The position numbers and the translations under genes were made by a program. Shown piece after piece: positions 41,407-51,027 of a stretch of DNA of 64,000 bases. Each line of letters begins with the position of its first letter. Within the stretch, counting starts at the first letter, position 1. The notes below the pieces were generated by a model, which was given only the letters and a program-made list of their open reading frames with translations, made no database searches and was not told the DNA's origin. This DNA is from Ensifer sp. BR816 (GTDB taxonomy: Bacteria > Pseudomonadota > Alphaproteobacteria > Rhizobiales > Rhizobiaceae), in assembly GCF_000378985.1 (NCBI RefSeq), contig NZ_KB905370.1, forward strand, positions 62,001 through 126,000. The letters are read 5' to 3'.

Positions 41407-42867
41407 TCACCGCCCTCCCAGCGCCTTGCGTACTTCCGCATGATCGGAGAACGGCAGCGTCACGGAGCCGATCGTCTGCCCTTCCTCGTGTCCCTTGCCC
41501 GCAACGATCAGCGTATCACCGGCCTTCAGCATGCCGACCGCAGTACGGATCGCCTCGGCGCGGTCGCTGATTTCGGTGGCGCCCCTGGCACCGGCCATGA
41601 TCTCCGAACGGATCACCTCGGGAATTTCCGAGCGCGGATTGTCATCGGTGACGATCACTATGTCCGCCAGCCGAGCGGCAACTTCACCCATGATCGGACG
41701 TTTGCCCTTGTCCCGGTCACCGCCGCAACCGAAGACGATGATGACCCGGCCGGTGGTGAACGGGCGCACCGATTCAAGCACGTTTTCGAGTGCGTCGGGC
41801 TTGTGGGCGTAATCCACATAGGCAAGTGCACCGTCCGTCGTCTGCCCGACGAGTTCCAGCCGGCCGGATGCGCCCTGCAGCTTTTCGAGCGCCGAGAAGG
41901 CGGTCTTCGCCTCAATCCCGGTGGACATTGCGAGGCCGGCGGCGACAAGCGCGTTGGCGACCTGGAAGTCGCCGGCGAGCGGCACGTGGATTTCGAAGAT
42001 GTCGTCGCCGACATGGACTTCCGCCGACTGCTTGTGACGGAAATGCTCGACCCGCTTCAAGCTGATGAAATCGCCATTGCGGCCGACGGTACGCACGTCA
42101 TGCCCCGCCTTCCTGGCCGCGGCGATCGCCTCGCCGGACCATTGATCGTCGGCAAAAATCACCGCCGGCGAGCCCTTGGGCAGGAGCGCGCCGAAGAGGC
42201 GCATCTTCGAGGCCATGTAGTGCTCGACGGTCGGATGATAGTCCATGTGGTCGCGGCCGAGATTGGTAAAGGCGGCGGCGGCCAATCGGACACCGTCGAG
42301 CCGGCTCTGGTCGAGGCCGTGGCTCGACGCCTCCATTGCCGCGTGGGTCACGCCCTCGTCGGCGAGCTCGGCAAGCAGCTTGTGCAGCGACACCGGATCC
42401 GGTGTCGTCAGCGAGCCGTAGTCGTTGCGGCCAGGCGCCGTGACGCCGGTCGTGCCGATCATTGCCGCCGCAAGGCCGGAATGCGCCCAGATCTGCCGTG
42501 TAAAGGAGGCGACCGACGTCTTTCCCGCGGTTCCGGTCACCGCCACCATCGTCTCGGGCTGGCGCCCGTAGAAGCGGGCCGCGGCCCGTGCCAGGAACCG
42601 GCGCGGGTCGGAAAGCTCGAACACCGGCGCGCCGGTCTCCGCGCCGGCCCCCTTTGCGGCAATCACGGCCGCCGCGCCGCGCGACAGGGCATCGGCGATA
42701 TAGGCCGTGCCGTTCGCCTTGGTCCCGGCGACGGCGACGAAGAGATCGCCCGCCTTGACCTGCCGGCTGTCGGCGGTGATGCCGGCAATCTCAATCGCCG
42801 AGGCGTTGCCCGTCAGTTGCGCCGAAAGTTCCGGGAAATTCGTTCCCGCCAGGTCCGTGATCTTCAT
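41407..42867 (-). CDS. murE: UDP-MurNAc-L-Ala-D-Glu-2,6-diaminopimelate ligase
   Basis: MurE adds the third residue of the stem peptide. The 486-residue protein has the N-terminal [16 protein letters not shown], the ATP loop [29 protein letters not shown] and the DDNPRSE motif, which marks enzymes that use meso-diaminopimelate, as expected of a Gram-negative. The ATG at 42867 is preferred to a GTG at 42876; they differ by three residues. It lies 67 bases after ftsI. Confidence 0.96.
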   Translation of the reverse strand: MKITDLAGTNFPELSAQLTGNASAIEIAGITADSRQVKAGDLFVAVAGTKANGTAYIADALSRGAAAVIAAKGAGAETGAPVFELSDPRRFLARAAARFYGRQPETMVAVTGTAGKTSVASFTRQIWAHSGLAAAMIGTTGVTAPGRNDYGSLTTPDPVSLHKLLAELADEGVTHAAMEASSHGLDQSRLDGVRLAAAAFTNLGRDHMDYHPTVEHYMASKMRLFGALLPKGSPAVIFADDQWSGEAIAAARKAGHDVRTVGRNGDFISLKRVEHFRHKQSAEVHVGDDIFEIHVPLAGDFQVANALVAAGLAMSTGIEAKTAFSALEKLQGASGRLELVGQTTDGALAYVDYAHKPDALENVLESVRPFTTGRVIIVFGCGGDRDKGKRPIMGEVAARLADIVIVTDDNPRSEIPEVIRSEIMAGARGATEISDRAEAIRTAVGMLKAGDTLIVAGKGHEEGQTIGSVTLPFSDHAEVRKALGGR

Positions 42868-42934
42868 GAACTGCACGTCTCACACCGATATCGATCCGCC
42901 GAAATCGCGAATCGTCCGCATTCTCATTTCACGG

Positions 42935-44683
42935 TCAATAAGACACAAGCAAGGCAGAACCGTCTTCTCCGAATTTCGGTTCGACGCCGAGCAGCGGCGC
43001 CGAGCGACTGATGATGTCGCGCACCATCGGCGCGGCGTTCGAGCCAGCGGTGCGCCCTCCGCCCTCGCCGGTCGTCGGCGCATCGATGAAGGTCAGCACG
43101 ATGTACTTCGGATCGTCGATCGGAAAGGCCGCAAGGAAGGCGTTGAAGTTCAGGTCGTTCGAATAGCGGCCGTTGACGACCTTGTCGGCCGTGCCGGTCT
43201 TGCCGCCGACGTTGAAGCCCGGCACCAGCGCCCGCTTGCCGGAGCCGGCGATGCCGTTCCAGCGAAGCAGGAAACGCATGTCGTCGCTCGTGCTTTTCTT
43301 GACGACCGCCGTCGCAAGGTCGTTCGCCTGTTCCTCCGTGCGCGGCAGGAAGGTCGGCGGAATGAGCTTGCCGCCGTTGACCAATGCCGCGCCGGCCACC
43401 GCCGTTTGCAGCGGCGTGGTCGAGACGCCGTGACCGAAGGAGATGGTGATCGAATTGATCTTCTTCCATTCGCGCGGCTGGGTCGGCGATTTGACCTCCG
43501 GCAGTTCGGTCGGCAGCTTGGAAAGCAGCCCGAGGCGGGTGAGGAATTCCTTGTGCCCCGGGATGCCGATGAGGTCGGCGATCTTTGCCGTGCCGATGTT
43601 GGAGGAGTACTGGAAGATTTCCGGCACGGTCAGCACCCGGCGCTTGCCGTGGAAGTCCTTGATGGTGAAGCCACCGATGCGGATCGGCGCCCTCGCGTCG
43701 AAGCTGTCGTTGAGCGTCACCTTGCCGGAATCGAGGCCCATGGCGATAGTGAAGGTCTTGAACGTGGAGCCCATCTCGAACGTGCCGTTCGACATGCGGT
43801 TCATCCATCCCTCTTCGGCACCTTCGGCAGGCTTGTTAGGGTCGTAATCCGGCACCGATGCCATCGCCAGCACCTCGCCAGTATGGACGTCCATGACGAC
43901 AGCGCCGGCGGCGATCGCCTTATAGTTCTTCATGCCGGAATCGATGACGTCACGGACGATATTCTGGACGCGCACGTCGATCGAGAGCTTGACCGGCTCG
44001 AGCTTGGCGTCGCTGGTCATGCCGATCGCCGCGAGATCGGCGAGGCCTTGGCTGTCGATGTAGCGCTCCATGCCCGCGACGCCGCGGTTGTCGATATTGA
44101 CATGACCGAGGATATGGGCGGCAGTCGGCCCGCCGGGGTAGAAGCGGCGCTTTTCCGGGCGGAAGCCGATCCCGGGAATGCCGAGCGCCAGGATTTCGCT
44201 CTGCTGTTTCGGCGTCAATTGCCGGCGCAGCCACTGGAAACGCGAATTCGACTTGAGCTTGTTGTAGATCTCCCGGGCGTTAAGATCGGGCAGAACCGTT
44301 GCCAGCCGCTCAACCGCCTCGTCCGCATCGACGATCTTGTGCGGCTCGGCATAGAGCGAGACGGTGCGGATGTCGGTCGCGAGGATCTCGCCGTTGCGAT
44401 CGAGGATATCGGGACGCGAGGCCATGAGATTGTCGGCACGCCCGATCGAGGACACCGTCTCCGGCTGCGCCATCCCGTATTGCACCAGCCGCCCGCCGAT
44501 CACCGCATAGGCGAGACCGAAGCTCGCAATCACGATCGCAACGCGGCTTTTCGCCTGGCTGGCGCTCTTCTTGCGCGTCCCTTGGAACGTGACGTTGACG
44601 CCTGATTCCACGGGGCGGTTGTTGCCGCCGGCAGAGAAATGCGCCTTGCTCTTCAACACCATGATACGGGAGAGAAACGACAT
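42935..44683 (-). CDS. ftsI: Septal transpeptidase FtsI (PBP3)
   Basis: FtsI cross-links septal peptidoglycan together with FtsW. The 582-residue protein has a basic cytoplasmic tail, one membrane helix (VAIVIASFGLAYAVIGG), a PBP dimer domain with DILDRNGEILATDI, and the transpeptidase domain with STFK (S306, K309), YSSN and KTGTA motifs. All catalytic residues are present. Its ATG shares one base with the ftsL stop (TGATG), so the two are translationally coupled. Confidence 0.96.
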   Translation of the reverse strand: MSFLSRIMVLKSKAHFSAGGNNRPVESGVNVTFQGTRKKSASQAKSRVAIVIASFGLAYAVIGGRLVQYGMAQPETVSSIGRADNLMASRPDILDRNGEILATDIRTVSLYAEPHKIVDADEAVERLATVLPDLNAREIYNKLKSNSRFQWLRRQLTPKQQSEILALGIPGIGFRPEKRRFYPGGPTAAHILGHVNIDNRGVAGMERYIDSQGLADLAAIGMTSDAKLEPVKLSIDVRVQNIVRDVIDSGMKNYKAIAAGAVVMDVHTGEVLAMASVPDYDPNKPAEGAEEGWMNRMSNGTFEMGSTFKTFTIAMGLDSGKVTLNDSFDARAPIRIGGFTIKDFHGKRRVLTVPEIFQYSSNIGTAKIADLIGIPGHKEFLTRLGLLSKLPTELPEVKSPTQPREWKKINSITISFGHGVSTTPLQTAVAGAALVNGGKLIPPTFLPRTEEQANDLATAVVKKSTSDDMRFLLRWNGIAGSGKRALVPGFNVGGKTGTADKVVNGRYSNDLNFNAFLAAFPIDDPKYIVLTFIDAPTTGEGGGRTAGSNAAPMVRDIISRSAPLLGVEPKFGEDGSALLVSY

Positions 44684-45084
44684 CAGCGCGCCACCGAACC
44701 TGTTGCGATGTTATCGGCATTGATGACGGCCGCGATGCCGTCTTCCTTCTTGCCCTTGCTCTTCTTGTCCTTGCCCTCCTCCGGGGGCGGCACATCCGCC
44801 TTCAGCATCGGCAGTTCCTCGGGCCTGGCGAGCTGCGTCGAGGGGGTCGGCGCCAGCTGCAGATCGGCGGCGAAGGCGCCGACGAGCCGTTCCAGCCGGT
44901 TCGGCTGGGTCAGCAGCGCCCAATCGGCCTTGAGCAGGTCGATCGTGTCCTCCTCGAGCTTGATCGCGGCGTCGAGCTTGCGGACTTCCTCGAGCTTGTT
45001 CTCGGCCTGGTGCTTGATCGTGTAGGTGACCGTGGCCGCCCCCGTCATGATGACAATCAGCACGATATCGAGCGTTCTGAGCAT
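44683..45084 (-). CDS. ftsL: Cell division protein FtsL
   Basis: A 133-residue bitopic protein with one N-terminal helix (TLDIVLIVIMTGAATVTYTI) and then a leucine-rich coiled coil (AENKLEEVRKLDAAIKLEED, quoted in part) and a charged proline-rich tail. That is the plan of FtsL, which forms a complex with FtsB and FtsQ. Sequence conservation in the family is low, so the call rests also on the position between rsmH and ftsI. It starts six bases after the rsmH stop. Confidence 0.9.
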   Translation of the reverse strand: MLRTLDIVLIVIMTGAATVTYTIKHQAENKLEEVRKLDAAIKLEEDTIDLLKADWALLTQPNRLERLVGAFAADLQLAPTPSTQLARPEELPMLKADVPPPEEGKDKKSKGKKEDGIAAVINADNIATGSVAR

Positions 45085-45090
45085 CGTTTC

Positions 45091-46116
45091 TTAGCCCCCT
45101 AGTCTGGCAAGACTCGCCAGCTCCGGCAGGTTGAAAATGGACTGATCATCTCCCGGCGACCGAGCCTCCGTGCGGATGCCGGCTCTTAATTTCGCCGATC
45201 GGGCGCGCGGATTGCGGGACGCTTCATCCTCGCTCGCCGCAACCATAGGCTTGCCGACTGGCGTGAAGGTTGCGTCCCGAGCGGTCACCAGCGGAAGGTG
45301 ACGTGACCCGCCCGCTTTGCCCGAGCGGTCCTGGAAGAATGTCTTGACGATCCTGTCCTCAAGCGAATGAAAGGTGACGATGACGAGCCGCCCGCCGGGC
45401 TTCAGCACGCGCTCGGCGGCAAAAAGCGCATTGGCGAGTTCGCCGAGCTCGTCGTTGACGAAGATGCGCAGCGCCTGGAAGACGCGCGTCGCCGGATGGA
45501 TCTTGTCCTTGGCCTTGCGTGGCGTCACCGTCTCGATGAGGTTGGCGAGATCACGGGTCGTTTCGAAGGGCTGCCCGGCACGGCGCTTCTCGATCGCACG
45601 CGCGATGCGGCCCGCCTGCTTTTCCTCGCCCAGGAATCCGAAGATGCGAATGAGATCGGAGACCTTAGCCCGATTGACGACATCGGCGGCCGAGACGCCG
45701 GCACCCGACATGCGCATGTCGAGCGGCCCCTGCTTCTGGAAGGAGAAGCCACGCTCCGCCTCATCGATCTGCATGGACGAAACGCCGATATCGAGCACGA
45801 CGCCGTCGAGCCCGCCTTCCGGCGCATGGTCCGCCAACTCGGAAAAACGCGAATGGATGAGCTTGAGTCTTCCCCCGGAAGCGGCCACCATCGGCTGACC
45901 CGCAGCGATCGCCGTCGGGTCGCGGTCGAGCGCGATCACGTCGGCACCCGCATCCAGGATCGCGGACGTATAGCCGCCGGCGCCGAAGGTGCCGTCGAGA
46001 ATGACCTTGCCGGACGCCGGAGCAAGAGCCGCCAGCACCTCGGCGAGCATGACGGGAATGTGACGAACCGGTCCGCCTTCGGCTTCAGAAGCTCTGTCGC
46101 CTTGATCCGTCACCAT
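45091..46116 (-). CDS. rsmH: 16S rRNA C1402 N4-methyltransferase
   Basis: RsmH (MraW) methylates N4 of C1402 in 16S rRNA with SAM. The 341-residue protein has [14 protein letters not shown], the SAM motif [38 protein letters not shown] (quoted: [16 protein letters not shown]), [18 protein letters not shown] and [12 protein letters not shown]. The ATG at 46116 gives the usual start; the frame extends much further upstream only as a shadow of mraZ. It lies 14 bases after mraZ. Confidence 0.96.
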   Translation of the reverse strand: MVTDQGDRASEAEGGPVRHIPVMLAEVLAALAPASGKVILDGTFGAGGYTSAILDAGADVIALDRDPTAIAAGQPMVAASGGRLKLIHSRFSELADHAPEGGLDGVVLDIGVSSMQIDEAERGFSFQKQGPLDMRMSGAGVSAADVVNRAKVSDLIRIFGFLGEEKQAGRIARAIEKRRAGQPFETTRDLANLIETVTPRKAKDKIHPATRVFQALRIFVNDELGELANALFAAERVLKPGGRLVIVTFHSLEDRIVKTFFQDRSGKAGGSRHLPLVTARDATFTPVGKPMVAASEDEASRNPRARSAKLRAGIRTEARSPGDDQSIFNLPELASLARLGG

Positions 46117-46130
46117 TCCGCCTCTCCACA

Positions 46131-46571
46131 CTATTGCGGACGCAGGCCCCGCTGCTTGCGCCCCTCCCGGGCCTCCGCCTGCGCCCTCGCAAACGCCTGC
46201 GGCTCCCAGAGCTGAAAATGATCGCCCCGCCCGACGAAGGTCACGTCGGTCGAAATGCCGGTGAAGTCGCGGATGAAATCCGTCACCATCAGCCGGCCCT
46301 CCGGGTCGAGCCTCACGAAGACGCCGCCCCCGTGAACGAGGAGCGACATCTGGTTGGCCGCATCCGAAAACGGATCCTCGGCCGCCATCTGCCTCTCGAA
46401 CCGATCCAGAAGCTCCGGTCCGCCGACGCTGATTGCCGGAAAGACGAAGTCCTGGAAACAGTATAGCTCTCGCACCCCCGCCTCCGTAAGCGCGGCGCGA
46501 AAGGCCGAAGGAACGGAAACCCGCCCCTTGGCATCGATCCGGTTCGTAGCATGTGACAAGAAGCGGTTCAT
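46131..46571 (-). CDS. mraZ: Transcriptional regulator MraZ
   Basis: MraZ is an AbrB-fold DNA-binding protein that represses the dcw operon in E. coli, where it binds TGGG repeats. The 146-residue product has two MraZ domains, each with the DxKGR or DPEGR turn: [19 protein letters not shown] and [17 protein letters not shown]. It is the first gene of the dcw block. Four ATGGG repeats with a 10-bp period lie 176-210 bases before its start and are the likely operator. Confidence 0.95.
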   Translation of the reverse strand: MNRFLSHATNRIDAKGRVSVPSAFRAALTEAGVRELYCFQDFVFPAISVGGPELLDRFERQMAAEDPFSDAANQMSLLVHGGGVFVRLDPEGRLMVTDFIRDFTGISTDVTFVGRGDHFQLWEPQAFARAQAEAREGRKQRGLRPQ

Positions 46572-46746
46572 GACGCGAAACGGCCGCCCCCACGTGACGG
46601 GCCATGGTCATCGGCCCGCGCGAACATTCGCCTGCACGCACAAAAGACCCCCGCCGGACATAAGCATGTCCGCCTGAACCTTCCGAGGAAGGAACACTGG
46701 AATTTTGCGATGATGGGCCACGACGCGGCCCTTGCGCAGTACCATT

Positions 46747-46781
46747 ATGGGATAACATGGGACCAAATGGGCGTCAATGGG
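46747..46781. promoter_or_regulatory. mraZ box: Four-copy ATGGG array, candidate MraZ operator
   Basis: ATGGG occurs at 46747, 46757, 46767 and 46777 on the plus strand, exactly 10 bp apart, with unrelated 5-bp spacers. This matches the published description of the E. coli MraZ site (TGGGN repeats with 5-bp spacers, three copies) but has four copies. On the coding strand of mraZ the units read CCCAT. Confidence 0.72.
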
Positions 46782-46860
46782 AGAAGCCTGGAAACAGCCT
46801 CGCGGATGATCAAATATTGATAGGTTGTTAAGTTTAACAAAGGGTTACGATCGGACTGCT
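46782..46860 (-). promoter_or_regulatory. Likely mraZ promoter zone
   Basis: This AT-rich stretch just upstream of the ATGGG array reads on the minus strand GTAACCCTTTGTTAAAC, a GTAA-N7-TTAA arrangement close to the CtrA consensus TTAA-N7-TTAA, then TTAACAACCTATCAATATTT. A promoter here would put the ATGGG array in the downstream transcribed part and give a leader of nearly 200 bases. The exact -35/-10 cannot be fixed by eye. Confidence 0.4.
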
Positions 46861-46976
46861 AATGCCTTGGAATCCCGCGCAAAAGCAGTGCACAAAGTGT
46901 ACCTAGGGCGCGACCGAAGGCCCGCCGTTCCCCGGCGTCGACGCCCGAAACCGCACCCTGAACGCTAAGAAGTAAA

Positions 46977-47376
46977 ATCGCCAGTTGGCCTGTAAGCCGG
47001 GTTCTGTATGGCTCCACCTTCGAAGAGGCGGAACGTGGCAGCCATTCATCTGGGACTGCGCTTGCGCACAGCCTCGTGCAACCCACCCGGATGACGGACC
47101 TGGAAACAGGCTGGGCTTACGCCCGTGTCATCCCTATTCGGTCTTGCTCCCGGTGGGGTTTACCGTGCCGTCCATGTCGCCATGTCCGCGGTGGGCTCTT
47201 ACCCCACCCTTTCACCCTTACTCCGCAGGCGGAGCGGTTTGCTTTCTGTGGCACTTTCCCTGGGGTCGCCCCCGCCGGACGTTATCCGGCACCGTGTTTC
47301 CGTGGAGCCCGGACTTTCCTCACCCCGCGGCCTTTCGGCACCTGCGGGGCGCGGCTGCCCGGCCAACTGGCAGAGG
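46977..47376 (-). ncRNA. rnpB: RNase P RNA
   Basis: The catalytic RNA that matures tRNA 5' ends. On the minus strand the 5' arm GCCAGTTGGCC (complement of 47362-47372) pairs with the 3' arm GGCCAACTGGC (46980-46990) as P1. The universal core GAGGAAAGTCCGGGCTCC follows the 5' end, and ACAGAACCCGGCTTACAG lies near the 3' end, both hallmarks of bacterial type A RNase P RNA. The length of about 400 nt fits. Ends are accurate to a few bases. It lies upstream of mraZ in the same direction. Confidence 0.95.
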
Positions 47377-47442
47377 CTCATTAACCGACCGGGTAAGCTA
47401 GCGCCAGAAAAATCGACGCTTTCGCTTCTCTGCACCGGCCGC

Positions 47443-48630
47443 TCATCGGTAGGCGATCGCGAAATCGGTCTCGTATTCGCCAGCATCGAGCCGACCGTCC
47501 ATCACCAGCGCCGCACCCAGCCGGCCGATCTCGTCGGAGCTTTTGGCCGCTTGCCCGTTGCCGCCCGTGAGCACGGCGATGCGATCGCTTACAAAGCCTA
47601 TGTAAGGATAGCCGTGCGGCGTGAACGCCGTGACGCAAGGCGAACGATGCGTCGAAACCGGTCTGAAGCGCGGGACTGTATCGGCCAGCACCGCATGCAG
47701 GTGATCGGCCGCCTCGGCGCTGGCGCTGCCACGGAACCATTCCCTGATTGCCGGTTCGCCGGCAAGGATCCGGTCCGTCGGATCGCCGCCGATCTTGATG
47801 TAGTGTTTGCCGTCGGCATAGGCAACCGGCGGCAGAAGATAGTAGCTTTTCTCCTGCTCGGGCGCCGCGCCGATCAGTGACGGCATGCCATGAAATCGGG
47901 CGAGATCCTCCGCCGCGACTTGCGCGAACAGCACCGTGCGCGCCTTCACCACCAGATCGATCGGTCTCGGCAGCAGCGCGGCTGATACCGAAAAGCCGCC
48001 GGCGGCGATGAGAACGCGTCCAGCGCGCACCGACCGACGGTCAAGTGTGGTCACGACGACCGAATCCCCGGCCTCTTCGACAGCTACCGCTTCGAAGCGG
48101 ATCACCCGCGCACCGGATTTCTCCGCGGCGATCGTCTGGGCACGCACCAGCGCCCGGGGATTGATATATCCGGCGCCGCGCGCCTCATGAATCCCCGCGT
48201 AGCCGCGCGGAAAGCGGAACCAGGGAAATCGGTCCGCGAGATCGTCGCTCGGGATCAATGGCGCATCGACCCCGAGCCGGTCGCGAGCCTGCGCCACCTT
48301 CTCGAGATAGTCGAAGGCGCTTCCAGGCGCCGGCGCCGCAATCAGGCAGCCGACCTCGAAGTAGAATTCGACGCCGCTTGCCTCTGTGATTTCGGGGTAC
48401 CGATCGTTCGAGCGGCGCGCGAGACGCGCCCAGACCGGATCATTGTCGATCGTCCGGGTGATGCGGGCATTATCGTAGTGGCTGGCGAAAACGCCGCCGT
48501 GATTCGCCCAATCCTCCGGCTCGTCCGGCCCGACGAGGGCGACACGCGCACCTGCAAGGCTCAAATGGCGTGCCGCCGCAGCACCCATCATGCCCTTGCC
48601 GACAATAACGAAATCAAAGTTTTCCGACAT
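47443..48630 (-). CDS. FAD-dependent oxidoreductase of the DAO (amine/sarcosine oxidase) family
   Basis: A 395-residue flavoprotein with the N-terminal FAD-binding DFVIVGKGMMGAAAARHLSL and the C-terminal glycine motif IAVLTGGNGQAAKSSDEIG, in the arrangement of D-amino acid oxidase and monomeric sarcosine oxidase. It should oxidise a secondary or N-methyl amine and reduce oxygen; the substrate is unknown. The ATG at 48630 follows GGGGATATCC. It stands alone between rnpB and a transglycosylase gene. Confidence 0.84.
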   Translation of the reverse strand: MSENFDFVIVGKGMMGAAAARHLSLAGARVALVGPDEPEDWANHGGVFASHYDNARITRTIDNDPVWARLARRSNDRYPEITEASGVEFYFEVGCLIAAPAPGSAFDYLEKVAQARDRLGVDAPLIPSDDLADRFPWFRFPRGYAGIHEARGAGYINPRALVRAQTIAAEKSGARVIRFEAVAVEEAGDSVVVTTLDRRSVRAGRVLIAAGGFSVSAALLPRPIDLVVKARTVLFAQVAAEDLARFHGMPSLIGAAPEQEKSYYLLPPVAYADGKHYIKIGGDPTDRILAGEPAIREWFRGSASAEAADHLHAVLADTVPRFRPVSTHRSPCVTAFTPHGYPYIGFVSDRIAVLTGGNGQAAKSSDEIGRLGAALVMDGRLDAGEYETDFAIAYR

Positions 48631-48800
48631 GGATATCCCCTTGACGCTTCGCTGCGGGAATAACATGCCGCCCGGTCAATGACACCGAGTTGCTTCAAAT
48701 ATAATGTCATGCCGGAACGCGAGACCCATCCGGCCATGTCCTCGAACCCGCGGGAGTTCCAGAACCCTTGACGGCCGCCCGGCGAGCGGCTCGTTCGATA

Positions 48801-49334
48801 TCAATTGAGAATGTTCTTGACCTTGCCGCAATAGCGCTTCGACACCGGGTTCATGCGCTTGGCGCCGTGGCCGGCATTGTACTTGAGGATCGTGCCGCAG
48901 GTCGTCCCGTCCGAAAGCTCCTGGGCCTTCGCCAGATACAGCATGCCGAACTTGATGTTGGTAGCGGGATCGTAGAGGCCCTTGGCCGAACCGGAATAGC
49001 CCATCATGCGTGCCGTGGCCGGCTTGATCTGCATGAGGCCGACTTCACCGGCGCTGCCCCGGGCGCTCGCATCGAAATTGCTTTCCACCTGGACGATGGC
49101 ATGAGCGAGATCGACGGGAACGCCATATTGCTTGGCATAGGACTGGATAAGGATCGTGTATTGCGATCCGCGCGTCAGGTCGAATTGGGGAGTTGGATAG
49201 CCTGTCGTTCTCGTTACCGAGGGAATTGCAGAAGTCTTGATGGTCTTGTCGACACCCCCTGCATACGACGTACCCATCCCGGCGATGAACATGCCAAAGC
49301 ATGCCGCCGCCGCAGCAACAAACGCTATTCTCAT
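48801..49334 (-). CDS. SLT-domain lytic transglycosylase
   Basis: A 177-residue exported protein. A signal peptide (RIAFVAAAAACFGMFIAGM) is followed by a single SLT domain: AHAIVQVESNFDASARGSAG with the catalytic glutamate, GLMQIKPATARMMGY, LYDPATNIKFGMLYLAKAQ and a late YNAGHG (each quoted in part). It should cleave between MurNAc and GlcNAc in the periplasm to give 1,6-anhydro ends. The small size and single domain resemble specialised transglycosylases used to open the wall for secretion or turnover. Confidence 0.88.
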   Translation of the reverse strand: MRIAFVAAAAACFGMFIAGMGTSYAGGVDKTIKTSAIPSVTRTTGYPTPQFDLTRGSQYTILIQSYAKQYGVPVDLAHAIVQVESNFDASARGSAGEVGLMQIKPATARMMGYSGSAKGLYDPATNIKFGMLYLAKAQELSDGTTCGTILKYNAGHGAKRMNPVSKRYCGKVKNILN

Positions 49335-49558
49335 TTAGTTTGAAGTCTCCGGTCTGGGGAACTGGCCGGACGGCGCACCCCACCGTCGACCGATTTCCCG
49401 ATCGTTTTCCTTGACAGGAGCACCCGTGCTAGACGCCGCATCTCCTGCGTTGATGGACCGGAAATGAAGGGTCTATCATGGTAAACATGTGGCAAACGCA
49501 AAAAAATCGCGCATCAAAGCATCGGGGGCGCTAAATCAGGGCGATCGAAAATTGCTTC

Positions 49559-50323
49559 CTAAGCACCGAAATTCGGCAGTGCCGCAAGCAGCCGGTGCAG
49601 CGTATCGATGGTGGAAACATCGGCGATCCCGTCTACCCGTGATTGGCGGAAATGCCGCTGGAAAGCGGCCACGACGCCTTCCGTGCTCCCGCAAAAATCT
49701 CCGGTAACTTCAATGTTGTAGCCATAGAGGGAGAGCATCGACTGGAGTGCTTCGACCGGTTGCCCCCGATCGCCGCGTTGAAAAAAGCGGCCGCCGCCGA
49801 CGGGCGCCGGCTCCACCCAGTGCCCAACCCCGCGGCGAAATAGCTCATCCCAGGGAAAATTTTCTCCCGGATCGACCTTGCGAATCGGCGCCACATCACT
49901 GTGAGCGAGCACCCTTTCGGGGGCGATTTGCCAGCGCTCGCCACAGTCCCGACACAATTCGGCGACCGCCGCGATCTGCGCTGCTGGAAAGTCCGGCAGC
50001 CCCGCCGGGTGACCCGCATTGGCGATCTCGATGCCGATGGAGCAGGAATTGATGTCCGCCTCGCCCTTCCAGAAGCTCTTGCCGGCGTGCCAAGCGCGAC
50101 GCTCCTCCGGCACGAGTTGATCGATGCGCCCGTCCTCATGCACGAAGTAGTGGCTGGAAACCTGGCTTTCCTCGCGGCAGAGCCAATCGAGCGCCGAGAG
50201 CGCCGTTTCCATTCCGGTATAGTGGAGCAGGATCATGTCCGGCCGTCGTCCGCCCGCGCGCTCGCCATGATTGGGCGACGGTACGAGGCGAGCGTCCCGA
50301 AAATCGCAGGTCGTCGCGGTCAT
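49559..50323 (-). CDS. N-acetylmuramoyl-L-alanine amidase (AmpD-type) with peptidoglycan-binding domain
   Basis: A 254-residue amidase_2 family zinc enzyme: ILLHYTGM with the first zinc histidine, SSHYFVHEDGRIDQLVPEE (quoted: SHYFVHEDGRIDQL), and LAHSDVAPIRKVDPGENF with the second histidine and the aspartate. The C-terminal ~70 residues form a peptidoglycan-binding type 1 domain (PVEALQSMLSLYGYNIEVTG). No signal peptide is visible, so it fits cytoplasmic muropeptide recycling, although other exports are possible. The start overlaps the DnaJ-domain gene upstream by four bases, so they share a transcript. Confidence 0.9.
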   Translation of the reverse strand: MTATTCDFRDARLVPSPNHGERAGGRRPDMILLHYTGMETALSALDWLCREESQVSSHYFVHEDGRIDQLVPEERRAWHAGKSFWKGEADINSCSIGIEIANAGHPAGLPDFPAAQIAAVAELCRDCGERWQIAPERVLAHSDVAPIRKVDPGENFPWDELFRRGVGHWVEPAPVGGGRFFQRGDRGQPVEALQSMLSLYGYNIEVTGDFCGSTEGVVAAFQRHFRQSRVDGIADVSTIDTLHRLLAALPNFGA

Positions 50324-51027
50324 GCGGCGCGGCGTTCTCTCTCGATCGCCTCATAAGCCGCGTTCAGCACGGCCATACGATCGTTGGCGATCGCATGAAA
50401 CTCCTCCGGCACGCCGCGCGCGACCAGCATATCGGGATGGTTTTCCGAAACGAGCACCCGATAGCGCCTGCGGATATCGGTGAAATCATCCTTAGGCGAG
50501 ACGCCGAGAACCTGGTAGGGATCGCGGTCGTCGCCGTGGACATGGCGCGCCATGATGCGTTCGAAATGCGCTTCGTCCATGTTGAAGATTTCCGCAACGC
50601 GCATCAGGAAGGCGAGTTCCTTTTCGTGCACGGCCCCGTCGGATTTCGCGATATGGAAGAGCCCGTCGACGATGTCTTCGAGAATCGGGCAGTTAGGCGC
50701 GCAGGATGAGCAGAGCGACGCCATCTTCTCCGCATAGGCCTCGAAGCCTGCCACGTCCTGGCGGGCGAGATTGTAGAGCCGGGCGACGTTCTTTGCCTGG
50801 TCCGCCGGGAACTTGAAGATATCGCGGAAAGCCGCGACTTCCGCTTCATTGACGATGCCGTCGGCCTTCGCCATCTTTGCCGACAAGGCGATCATGGCCA
50901 CAGAGAACGCCACCTTGCGGCGCGTCTCCGGATCCCCTTCGAAGAGTGTACGGACCGCCTCGACCACACCGGCGAGCGCATTGCCAGTGGTCGCTACGAT
51001 CTTGAGGAGGCTATCCCAGAATGACAT
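50320..51027 (-). CDS. TerB-DnaJ domain protein (DjlA-like co-chaperone)
   Basis: A 235-residue protein. The N-terminal two thirds are a TerB-like helical domain (RRKVAFSVAMIALSAKMAKA, DGIVNEAEVAAFRDIF, KSDGAVHEKELAFLMRVAEIF). The C-terminal ~65 residues are a J domain with DPYQVLGVSPKDDFTDIRRRYR and the HPD tripeptide in SENHPDML, so it can stimulate an Hsp70. E. coli DjlA has the same order plus a membrane helix; here only a short amphipathic N-terminus is seen. The ATG at 51027 is the family start. It is coupled to the amidase by a four-base overlap. Confidence 0.9.
   Translation of the reverse strand: MSFWDSLLKIVATTGNALAGVVEAVRTLFEGDPETRRKVAFSVAMIALSAKMAKADGIVNEAEVAAFRDIFKFPADQAKNVARLYNLARQDVAGFEAYAEKMASLCSSCAPNCPILEDIVDGLFHIAKSDGAVHEKELAFLMRVAEIFNMDEAHFERIMARHVHGDDRDPYQVLGVSPKDDFTDIRRRYRVLVSENHPDMLVARGVPEEFHAIANDRMAVLNAAYEAIERERRAA

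Noticed and set aside
46117-46758. Long N-terminal extension of RsmH
   Set aside because: It is the shadow of mraZ; the normal start at 46116 fits the family.
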